From CAIMUX01 sp964473865 (GTDB lineage Bacteria; Eisenbacteria; RBG-16-71-46; CAIMUX01): DNA of 64,000 nt. Positions 26,048 to 33,161 of this stretch are shown piece by piece (position 1 is the stretch's first letter; every line of letters begins with the position of its first letter). Below the pieces are notes generated by a model that was not told where the DNA came from, searched no databases, and saw nothing but the letters and a program-made list of their open reading frames with translations. Position numbers and translations under genes: made by a program. The stretch is from the NCBI GenBank assembly GCA_964473865.1, contig CAYYQN010000019.1, positions 20,393 through 84,392 on the forward strand, in the 5' to 3' direction.

Positions 26048-26195
26048 CTATCCTTTGGCAGCCTCCTTCGGGCCACGTTCCGTCGTCTTCCCCCCCCTCC
26101 CACCTTGACGCATCCCCCCTCGCCTCCTACCCTTACCGGGACCCGGTCGGCAGGCGGCCGGGCGCATCCGCCGCGCGCTATTGCCGGGAGGGGTC

Positions 26196-26699
26196 GTGTT
26201 CCGGATTCTTGTCGTCTGCACGGGGAATCTTTGCCGCAGCCCCATGGGCGAGGGGGTCCTGCGGCACCTGGTCAACCGCCAGGGGCTGGACGGGCAGGTC
26301 GAAGTCAGCTCCGCCGGGACCTGGGCCGCCGAGGGGTCAGCGCCCAGCCGCTACGCCGTGGAGGCGGCCCGGAAGGCCGGAATCGACATTCACGCGATTC
26401 GATCGCGACCGCTGGCCCGCTCGATCCTGATGGAGTCGGATCTGGTGCTGACGATGGAACCGACCCACCTGGAGGAGGTTCTGGCGCAGGAGCCGGAAGC
26501 GGAAGATCGGGCCTACGTGGTGACGACGTTCGCCGACCCGGAGGACGGCGATCCCGCGGGAGTGCCGGACCCGTTCGGCACGAACCAGGCCTCGTACGAA
26601 GCGACGTTCGACGAGTTGGACCACATCCTGCGCGTGGCGTTTCCGCGAATCCTGGAGCGGGTCGAGCGAAAGGCGGCGGAGCAAGCCGGCACGACGTAG
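26196..26699 (+). CDS. Low-molecular-weight protein phosphatase (arginine or tyrosine)
   Basis: A 167-residue phosphatase. The GTG at 26196 follows GGGAGGGG; a TTG at 26181 is also in frame. The P-loop CTGNLCRS has Cys8 (nucleophile) and Arg14; VPDPFG supplies the general acid Asp. In YwlE-type protein-arginine phosphatases the residue after GN is Thr; here it is Leu, so substrate specificity is open. In Bacillus a relative (ywlE) sits just upstream of glyA, and glyA follows here too, so the neighbourhood is conserved. Cytoplasmic. The C-terminal Ala/Lys-rich tail is non-conserved. Confidence 0.9.
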   Translation: MFRILVVCTGNLCRSPMGEGVLRHLVNRQGLDGQVEVSSAGTWAAEGSAPSRYAVEAARKAGIDIHAIRSRPLARSILMESDLVLTMEPTHLEEVLAQEPEAEDRAYVVTTFADPEDGDPAGVPDPFGTNQASYEATFDELDHILRVAFPRILERVERKAAEQAGTT

Positions 26700-26880
26700 A
26701 GGAAGGGTGCCGCCGGGGTCCCGAACCGAGCCGCCGATGTCGGCGGGCGGCGTCGGCATCCCGGGGCTGGGCGGGACGACCGGGCGCCCGAGACGATACC
26801 GGTTGGCTGCGGTAGCCGAGGAAAACGAGCGGGCAACGAGGCTCCGGGGCCGATCGAGCCCTGAGCCCTGGGTGGTGGCA

Positions 26881-26898
26881 GGCGGGATCGCTCCCGCC
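26881..26898 (+). promoter_or_regulatory. Hairpin immediately before the glyA SD
   Basis: GGCGGGA (26881-26887) pairs perfectly with TCCCGCC (26892-26898) across TCGC, two bases before AAGGAGG. Its position against the ribosome-binding site suggests either mRNA stabilisation or translational control. No glycine or tetrahydrofolate riboswitch core was recognised. Confidence 0.4.
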
Positions 26899-26912
26899 GG
26901 AAGGAGGATGGG

Positions 26913-28160
26913 ATGCGTTTCCTGGATTCGGTGGACCCGGAGATCGCGGCGACGATCCGCGGAGAGCTCGGGCGGCAGCGCGACACGCTCGAGATGATCG
27001 CCTCGGAGAACTTCACGCATCCGGCGGTGCTCGAGGCGGCCGGGTCGGTGATGACCAATAAGTACGCGGAAGGCTACCCGGCCAAGCGCTACTACGGCGG
27101 CTGCGAATTCGTCGACCAGGCGGAACTCCTGGCCATCGCGCGCGCGAAGGAGCTCTTCAGCGCGCCACACGCCAACGTGCAGGCCCACAGCGGGAGCCAG
27201 GCCAACCTCGCCGCCTACTTCTCGTGCCTCGACCCGGGCGACACCATCCTGGGGATGAACCTCTCCCACGGCGGGCATTTGACCCACGGCCTGGCGGTCA
27301 ACTTCTCCGGCCGCTTCTTCAAGGTCGTTCCCTACGGAGTGGCGAAGGAGACCGGCCGCATCGACTATGACGAGCTGGCGAAGCTCGCGCTGGAGCACAC
27401 GCCGAAGCTGATCGTGGCCGGCGCCAGCGCCTACTGCCGCACCATCGATTTCCCGCGTTTCCGCCAGATCGCCGACTCCGTGGGCGCCACCCTCATGGTC
27501 GACATGGCCCACATCGCGGGTCTCGTGGCGGCGGGCATCCACCCGACGCCGGTGGGACACGCGCAGCTCGTCACCACCACCACGCACAAGACGCTCCGCG
27601 GACCGCGCTCCGGGCTCATTCTCTGCGATGCCGACCGGGCGCAGGCGGTCGACAAGACGATCTTCCCCGGTATGCAGGGCGGGCCTCTGATGCACATCAT
27701 CGCGGCCAAGGCGGTCTGCTTCAAACTCGCCATGACCGAGGGGTTCAAGGCGTATCAGCGGCAGACGGTGGCCAATGCCCAGCGTCTCGCGTCGCGGATG
27801 GTGGAGCGCGGATTCGCGGTGGTGTCGGGCGGCACCGACAACCACCTGTTCCTCCTGGACCTGTCGGGGAAGGGGCTTACGGGCAAGAAGGGGCAGGCCT
27901 GGCTCGAGGCGGCCGGAATCACCGTAAACAAGAACACCGTGCCGTTCGACCAGCAGTCGCCGTTCGTCACCAGCGGGTTGCGCGTCGGCACCCCGGCCCT
28001 GACCACGCGCGGGATGAAGGAGCCGGAGATGGATCGGATCGCCGGCTGGATGGCTGACGTCCTGGACGCCCAGGGAGAGGAGGCGGTCACCGCGCGCGTG
28101 CGCGCCGGAGTGGCCGAGCTGTCGCGCGCGTTCCCCCTCTATCCGGAGCTTGAGTACTGA
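26913..28160 (+). CDS. glyA: Serine hydroxymethyltransferase
   Basis: A 415-residue PLP enzyme interconverting serine and glycine while charging tetrahydrofolate with a one-carbon unit; cytoplasmic homotetramer or dimer. Full family length. Visible landmarks: LEMIASENFTHPAVLEA, NKYAEGYPAKRYYGGCEFVD, the substrate/PLP loop SGSQAN, DMAHIAGL and TTTTHKTLRGPR with Lys226 forming the Schiff base. The ATG at 26913 follows AAGGAGGATGGG. It lies downstream of the phosphatase gene and upstream of a HIT-family gene. Confidence 0.98.
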   Translation: MRFLDSVDPEIAATIRGELGRQRDTLEMIASENFTHPAVLEAAGSVMTNKYAEGYPAKRYYGGCEFVDQAELLAIARAKELFSAPHANVQAHSGSQANLAAYFSCLDPGDTILGMNLSHGGHLTHGLAVNFSGRFFKVVPYGVAKETGRIDYDELAKLALEHTPKLIVAGASAYCRTIDFPRFRQIADSVGATLMVDMAHIAGLVAAGIHPTPVGHAQLVTTTTHKTLRGPRSGLILCDADRAQAVDKTIFPGMQGGPLMHIIAAKAVCFKLAMTEGFKAYQRQTVANAQRLASRMVERGFAVVSGGTDNHLFLLDLSGKGLTGKKGQAWLEAAGITVNKNTVPFDQQSPFVTSGLRVGTPALTTRGMKEPEMDRIAGWMADVLDAQGEEAVTARVRAGVAELSRAFPLYPELEY

Positions 28161-28314
28161 GACCCCGCCGGGCCTGACCCGACCCATCGGCCGGCGCGCG
28201 GCGCGACTCCGGGGCGAACGCAGAAGCGGACGTTCCCCCCGCGCGCGGCTGGGGGCGCAAGGCTGCCGGCCCGGACCGCGCACGGGGTACGGGCGCGCCG
28301 CGGCAGAAACGAGC

Positions 28315-28350
28315 ATCGGCACGGGAACGGGTACGGGAACGGGATCGGAA
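28315..28350 (+). repeat. Short hexanucleotide tandem repeat
   Basis: Six consecutive units of the form NAYSGG, mostly NACGGG (CACGGG, AACGGG, TACGGG, AACGGG), lie just upstream of the SD of the HIT gene. A further ACGGGGTACGGG occurs about 35 bases upstream. A slippage-prone tract in a 209-base gap that otherwise shows nothing. Confidence 0.6.
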
Positions 28351-28369
28351 GCAAGGAGGGGACCCCGGG

Positions 28370-28720
28370 ATGGCCTCTGACGACTGCATCTTCTGCCGGA
28401 TCGCGCGGGGCGAGATCCCGGCGAACGTCGCCTTCCAGGATGACGACCTGGTGGTGTTCCATGACCTGTCGCCGCAGGCGCCGGTGCACGTGCTGGTGAT
28501 TCCGCGGAAGCACATCCCCACGGCCAACGACATCTCGGTCGAGGATGGGGCGCTGCTGGGGCGGATCTGGACCCGGGTCCCCGCACTCGCGGCGCAGCTC
28601 GGCATCGCCTCGACCGGGTACCGGATCGTGAACAACTGCCTTGCCCCGGCCGGCCAGAGCGTGTTCCACCTCCATTTCCACATCCTGGGTGGGCGGGCCA
28701 TGGGGTGGCCTCCGGGCTGA
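28370..28720 (+). CDS. HIT-family nucleotide-binding hydrolase (HinT-like)
   Basis: A 116-residue protein of the HINT branch. It begins with the usual CIFCRIARGEIPA; PxHVLVIPRKHI lies in the middle; the histidine triad is HLHFHILGGR (His100, 102, 104). HINT proteins hydrolyse phosphoramidates such as AMP-lysine and act as dimers in the cytoplasm. Two Cys near the N-terminus and an upstream His give the common zinc-site pattern only in part. The ATG at 28370 follows AAGGAGGGGACCCCGG. Confidence 0.95.
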   Translation: MASDDCIFCRIARGEIPANVAFQDDDLVVFHDLSPQAPVHVLVIPRKHIPTANDISVEDGALLGRIWTRVPALAAQLGIASTGYRIVNNCLAPAGQSVFHLHFHILGGRAMGWPPG

Positions 28721-28931
28721 TCGGGGTCCGAGCGGGGCGAGGCCGGCGCCCGGGTTGAACGGCGTTGACAGCGGCCGGGTCGGGGCCGGCGGTGGGCCGA
28801 TCGGCGCGGGCCGGCGGGCCAGTCCGGGCGGGCGCGGGCCCCGTCCGGAACCGACACGAGATCCGGTGAGTAGAAGCGCCCGGCCCCCCGAGGGGCGGGC
28901 GGATCGTGAGGCTTTCAGGAGGACCAGAACG

Positions 28932-29918
28932 GTGCATCCGGACATTCGGCAGATTCAGTCTGTGGTCGAACGCGAGGCGGCCTTCGCGCAGGACGTGCTC
29001 GCGGAGGTGGGAAAGGTCATCGTCGGGCAGCGGGCCCTCACGACCCGTCTCCTGGTGGGGCTCCTGGCCGACGGCCACCTGCTCCTGGAGGGCGTTCCGG
29101 GATTGGCCAAGACCCTGGCGGTCCGGACCCTAGCCCGCGCCCTCGACATCACCTTCTCGCGGATCCAGTTCACGCCCGACCTGCTGCCGGCCGACCTGAC
29201 CGGCACCCTGGTCCTGAACCCCCGGACCAACGAGTTCGACACGCGGAAAGGACCGATCTTCGCCTCCCTCATCCTGGCCGACGAAGTGAACCGGGCGCCC
29301 GCCAAGGTGCAGAGCGCGCTTCTCGAGGCGATGCAGGAACGACAGGTGACGATCGGGATGACGACGCATCCGCTGCCCGATCCGTTCCTGGTCCTCGCCA
29401 CGCAGAACCCGATCGAGCAGGAAGGGACCTATCCGCTGCCCGAGGCACAGCTCGACCGGTTCATGCTCAAGGTCAAGGTCGACTACCCGACGCGGGAGGA
29501 GGAGCGGCTGATCCTGGACCGGATGTCCGGCGCGCCGATGGCCGCCGTGCGTCCGGTGGCCGATCCCGCCCGCATCGCCCGCGCCCGCGAGGCGGTGCGG
29601 ATGGTCTACCTCGACGAGAAGATCCGCGAATACGTCCTCGACCTGGTGGCGGCCACCCGCCGTCCAGCCGACTACAACCTGCGCCTGTCCGAGCTGATCT
29701 CGTTCGGCGCGTCGCCGCGGGCCGGGCTCTTCCTTCTCTCCGGCGCGCGGGCCCACGCCTTCCTGCAAGGGCGGGCCTACGTCACGCCGGAGGATATCAA
29801 GGCGCTCGCTCCCGACATCCTGCGCCACCGCGTCATCCTCACGTACGAGGCGGAGGCGCGGGAGATCACTCCGGACGAAGTGGTCCGCGAGATCCTCGAG
29901 CGCGTGGCCGTGCCCTGA
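28932..29918 (+). CDS. MoxR-family AAA+ ATPase
   Basis: A 328-residue ATPase, the first gene of the Bat-type operon. I chose the GTG at 28932, which follows AGGAGGACCAG; the frame is open upstream to 28641 but with low-complexity sequence. Walker A is GVPGLAKT (residues 54-61), Walker B LILADEVNRAP, sensor ATQNPIEQEGTYPLPEAQLDRF, and a C-terminal helical lid. MoxR proteins act as chaperone-like ATPases with VWA partners to insert cofactors or mature complexes; in FCB bacteria they precede bat genes tied to aerotolerance or stress. The following DUF58 and two VWA proteins fit that role. Confidence 0.95.
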   Translation: MHPDIRQIQSVVEREAAFAQDVLAEVGKVIVGQRALTTRLLVGLLADGHLLLEGVPGLAKTLAVRTLARALDITFSRIQFTPDLLPADLTGTLVLNPRTNEFDTRKGPIFASLILADEVNRAPAKVQSALLEAMQERQVTIGMTTHPLPDPFLVLATQNPIEQEGTYPLPEAQLDRFMLKVKVDYPTREEERLILDRMSGAPMAAVRPVADPARIARAREAVRMVYLDEKIREYVLDLVAATRRPADYNLRLSELISFGASPRAGLFLLSGARAHAFLQGRAYVTPEDIKALAPDILRHRVILTYEAEAREITPDEVVREILERVAVP

Positions 29919-29932
29919 GCGGGGAGCGCGCC

Positions 29933-30913
29933 GTGCCGTTCCCGAGATTCCGCCGGTCCGCGGGTCCGCGCTCCTGGGTAGAGGAGCGGGACCTGCGGCG
30001 GGCGCAGGAAGAGGAGGCCGACGAGGCTCTCCGGCTGCTGCGCGGGGTGCGCCGCGTCGAGATCCGCAGCCGCCGCCTGGTGCAGGAGCTCTTCAGCGGC
30101 GAGTACCACTCCGCCTTCAAGGGGTTGGGGATCGAGTTCGCCGAGGTGCGCGAGTACACCCCGGGCGACGATGTGCGCATGATCGACCGCAATGTGAGCG
30201 CCCGGCTGCGGCGTCCCTTCGTCAAGGTCTTCCAGGAAGAACGCGAGTTGACGGTCGTGTTCGTCGTGGATCAATCGGGCTCGATGCGCTTCGGATCGCG
30301 CGGGCGGACGCGCGCGGAAGCGGCGGCGGAACTGACGGCCGTCCTCGGTTTCTCGGCCGTCAGCAACCACGACAAGGTCGGCAGCCTCCTCTTCTCGGAG
30401 ACGGCCGGCAAGTGGATCCCGCCGCGCAAGGGCCGCCAGCATGCGCTCCGGGTGGTGCGGGAGGTGCTGTCCGGCCGCAGCGGCTCGAGGGGCGGCACCA
30501 GCCTGACCGAGGCTTGCGCGACCGTGGCGCGGATCCTCAAGCGCCGGAGCATCATCTTCCTGATCTCCGACTTCCTCGACGAGGGCTATGAGCAGGCCCT
30601 GGCGCTGGCGGCGAAGCGGCACGAAGTGGTGCCGCTCGTGCTGCGCGACGAAGCGGAGCGGCGCCTCCCGGACGTCGGCCTGGTCGAGGTCGAGGACCTG
30701 GAGACGGGTCGCCGCCGTCTGATCGATACGTCGGACCCTTCCGTGCGCGCGGCGCATGCGGCGCAGATCGGCGCCTACACCGAGGCCGGCCTTCCCGAAC
30801 GGTTCCACCGGATCGGGGTGGAGCCGGTCTTCATCCCGGTGGATGGAGATGCGGTGGCGCCGCTGCACCGCTATTTCCGCACGCGGGCGCGGCGGCGGGG
30901 GGCGGGGAGATGA
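29933..30913 (+). CDS. DUF58 (VWA-like) protein
   Basis: A 326-residue cytoplasmic protein. The GTG at 29933 lies 14 bases after the moxR stop. The DUF58 signature is GEYHSAFKGLGIEFAEVREYTPGDDVRMIDRNVSARL (split by eye into GEYHSAFKG and DVRMIDRNVSAR). A VWA fold follows with an intact MIDAS start DQSGSM. Genes of this family are the standard partner of MoxR and occur second in bat operons; they likely bind the ATPase through the VWA fold. Its last codons overlap the next start (ATGA). Confidence 0.93.
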   Translation: MPFPRFRRSAGPRSWVEERDLRRAQEEEADEALRLLRGVRRVEIRSRRLVQELFSGEYHSAFKGLGIEFAEVREYTPGDDVRMIDRNVSARLRRPFVKVFQEERELTVVFVVDQSGSMRFGSRGRTRAEAAAELTAVLGFSAVSNHDKVGSLLFSETAGKWIPPRKGRQHALRVVREVLSGRSGSRGGTSLTEACATVARILKRRSIIFLISDFLDEGYEQALALAAKRHEVVPLVLRDEAERRLPDVGLVEVEDLETGRRRLIDTSDPSVRAAHAAQIGAYTEAGLPERFHRIGVEPVFIPVDGDAVAPLHRYFRTRARRRGAGR

Positions 30914-32100
30914 GGTTCGGGAGAGTCGGGCCTCTCCGCCGGTCCGGGTCGTGCGGCTCGGGCTCGCGCATCGTCGCCGGCGGATTGGCACGCCGTTCCG
31001 CCGGCACGGTCATTGCCGTGGTCCTCGCGTCGACCCTGTCGCCGGGGCCGGCCACGTTGTCCTCGCACCGCGACGCCCGCCAACTCGCTGCCTGGCTTGC
31101 CTGGGATGCCGTTCTACCCGTCGCAAGTGTGGCCCATGCCTCGCTGACACCCTCGCCCGACCTGTCGTTTCGCGTGACGCTGACGCCCGATTCGATCACG
31201 GTGGGAGATCCGATCACCGTCGTGATCGAAGCAGCCGGACCGACGGGAGCCACGCTGCTGCTGCCGCAGTTCGCCGACAGCGTCGGTCCGTTCACGGTGC
31301 TGGACGTCGGGCCGCCGGTGGCCGCCAGCCGCGAGGGAAGGGCGACAGTGCGGCGCACCGCGAGAGTGACGCGCTTTCGCACCGGTCCGACGTCGTTTCC
31401 CGAGCTCCCCCTTCTGTGGGTGCGTTCGCCGGGGGACACCGCCATCGCGCTTTCGACCCCGGTTCCGGTGCGAGTGCGAAGTCTCCTCAACGGTCCCGCC
31501 GACCCCTCGAAGCTGCACGACCTGAAGCCGGTGGTCCCGCTGGCGCGCCCGCGCTGGTGGCTGTGGGGACTGACAGCCCTGGGCGCCGTGGCGCTGGTTT
31601 GGGCGGCGTGGCGCTACCGGCATCTTCTGCGCCGCCGCCGGGTGGTCGTCGAGATGCCTCCGCCTCCGCCCCTGCGGCCGGAGGCGGCGTTCGCGGTCGG
31701 GCTCGAGTCGCTCCTCGGGCGGCAACTTCCGGAGAAGGGGTTTGTCAAGGAGTACTACGGCGAGCTATCGCTCCTCTTCCGCCGCTACATCGAGGACCGG
31801 TTCGGATTCCTGGCGGTGGAGGAGACGCGCGGCGAGATCATGACGAGCGTGGAGGGTCGAAGCGATCTGCGCGCGGGCGAGGTCCGCCAGCTCGGCGAAT
31901 GGCTCGCCGAAGACGAGCTCGTGAAGTTCGCCAGGCTGGAGCGGCTTCTGGTGGAGGTGGGAAACCACACGGAGCGGGCCAAGCAGTGGGTGAAGGCCAC
32001 GACTCCGGCCTGGGTCCCGGCGGGTGGTGATGCGGCCGGCTCCGACCCCGCAGCGTCCGCCCCGACCTCTCCGCCTGCGTCTCCGGAGGTCCGGCCATGA
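30910..32100 (+). CDS. BatD-like membrane protein with cytoplasmic C-terminal helical module
   Basis: A 396-residue protein whose ATG overlaps the DUF58 stop by four bases. A basic N-terminus and a hydrophobic stretch (AGTVIAVVLASTLSPGPA) suggest export. Residues about 75-195 form a beta-sandwich like BatD N-terminal domains (SFRVTLTPDSITVGDPITVVIEA). One transmembrane helix lies near 215-236 (WWLWGLTALGAVALVWAAW). The C-terminal part (KEYYGELSLLFRRYIEDRF... KFARLERLL) resembles DUF4381-type regions and also the region after the helix in the batDE product downstream. The Pro/Ala-rich tail overlaps batA by four bases. Likely a second BatD-type component of the complex; exact role unknown. Confidence 0.8.
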   Translation: MRFGRVGPLRRSGSCGSGSRIVAGGLARRSAGTVIAVVLASTLSPGPATLSSHRDARQLAAWLAWDAVLPVASVAHASLTPSPDLSFRVTLTPDSITVGDPITVVIEAAGPTGATLLLPQFADSVGPFTVLDVGPPVAASREGRATVRRTARVTRFRTGPTSFPELPLLWVRSPGDTAIALSTPVPVRVRSLLNGPADPSKLHDLKPVVPLARPRWWLWGLTALGAVALVWAAWRYRHLLRRRRVVVEMPPPPPLRPEAAFAVGLESLLGRQLPEKGFVKEYYGELSLLFRRYIEDRFGFLAVEETRGEIMTSVEGRSDLRAGEVRQLGEWLAEDELVKFARLERLLVEVGNHTERAKQWVKATTPAWVPAGGDAAGSDPAASAPTSPPASPEVRP

Positions 32101-33083
32101 GCTTCGCCTGGCCTTGGATGCTCTGCCTCCTGCCGCTGCCGGCCCTCCTGCTGTTCCTGCGCTGGCGCTTTCACCAGCGGCTGGAGCCGGCCGCGGCGTA
32201 TTCCGACACCCGCCTGATCGGCACCGTGCGTGGGCTCCGCGCGCGCCTCCGGCCGCTGCTGCCGTGGGTGCGGACGCTCTGCCTGATGCTCCTCGTGGTC
32301 ATCCTCGCGCGCCCGCGCTTTGGGGAGCGTCAGGTCGAGGTGACGAGCGAGGGGATCGACATCGTCGTGGCGCTGGATATCTCCGGGAGCATGAAGGCGG
32401 AGGACTTCCAGCCGAAGAACCGCCTCTGGGTGGCCAAGGAGGAGGCCAAGCGGTTCATTGAAGGACGGCCCACCGACCGGATCGGTCTGGTTGTCTTCGC
32501 CGTGAACAGCTACACCCAGGCGCCCCTGACCACCGACCACGAGGTGCTGAAGACCCTGATCGACCAGGTCGACTTCGGCGATATCAAGGACGGCACGGCG
32601 ATCGGCATGGCCATCGCCAACGGCGTAAACCGGCTCAAGGACCTGCCGGGGCGGAGCCGGGTCTTGATCCTTCTGACCGACGGGCGGAACAACTCGGGTA
32701 CCGTCGATCCGATCACCGCCGCCGACCTGGCGCGCTCGATGCGGGTGCGGATCTATCCGATCGGCGTGGGTTCAATGGAAGACGCGCCCTACCCGGTGGA
32801 CGACCCGTTCCTCGGCCGCCGCTACGTGAAGATGCCGGCGCAGGTGGACGACGCCTCGCTCGCGCGGATCGCGGAGATCACCGGAGGCCGCTACTTCCGC
32901 GCCACCGATGCCGACGCGCTGGACCGCATCTTCCGGGAGATCGACGGCCTGGAGAAGACGAAGGTCCAGACGCGGGAGTGGATGAACTACTCAGAAATCG
33001 GATCCCGCCTGGCCCTGCCCGCACTCCTGCTCCTGCTGCTGGAGTCGGTGCTGGGCGCAACCTGGCTCAGGCGGCTGCCCTGA
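32097..33083 (+). CDS. BatA-type VWA membrane protein
   Basis: A 328-residue protein starting in a four-base overlap with the gene before. Two N-terminal membrane helices (about 4-20 and 58-73), then a VWA domain with full MIDAS DISGS, the Thr loop (DGTAIGMAIANGVNRLK) and LLTDGRNNSG, and a final helix (about 302-322, LALPALLLLLLESVLG). This is the BatA arrangement: a membrane-tethered VWA domain between helices. In Bacteroides and Leptospira Bat proteins are linked to oxygen or peroxide tolerance, with disputed mechanism. Partner of the VWA-containing batBC product encoded next. Confidence 0.93.
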   Translation: MSFAWPWMLCLLPLPALLLFLRWRFHQRLEPAAAYSDTRLIGTVRGLRARLRPLLPWVRTLCLMLLVVILARPRFGERQVEVTSEGIDIVVALDISGSMKAEDFQPKNRLWVAKEEAKRFIEGRPTDRIGLVVFAVNSYTQAPLTTDHEVLKTLIDQVDFGDIKDGTAIGMAIANGVNRLKDLPGRSRVLILLTDGRNNSGTVDPITAADLARSMRVRIYPIGVGSMEDAPYPVDDPFLGRRYVKMPAQVDDASLARIAEITGGRYFRATDADALDRIFREIDGLEKTKVQTREWMNYSEIGSRLALPALLLLLLESVLGATWLRRLP

Positions 33084-33161
33084 GAGGCAACCATGCGCTT
33101 GGATGATGCCGGATGGCGTCCGGCGGGTGGATGCGGCATCGGCCGGGAGTGAGGGGGAACG

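Noticed and set aside
26700..26912. Glycine or tetrahydrofolate riboswitch before glyA
   Set aside because: Only a single GC-rich hairpin is visible; the conserved cores of these riboswitches were not found.
26337..29078. 913-codon minus-strand frame across glyA and HIT
   Set aside because: Spans several well-supported plus-strand genes and has repeat-like low-complexity translation; not a gene.
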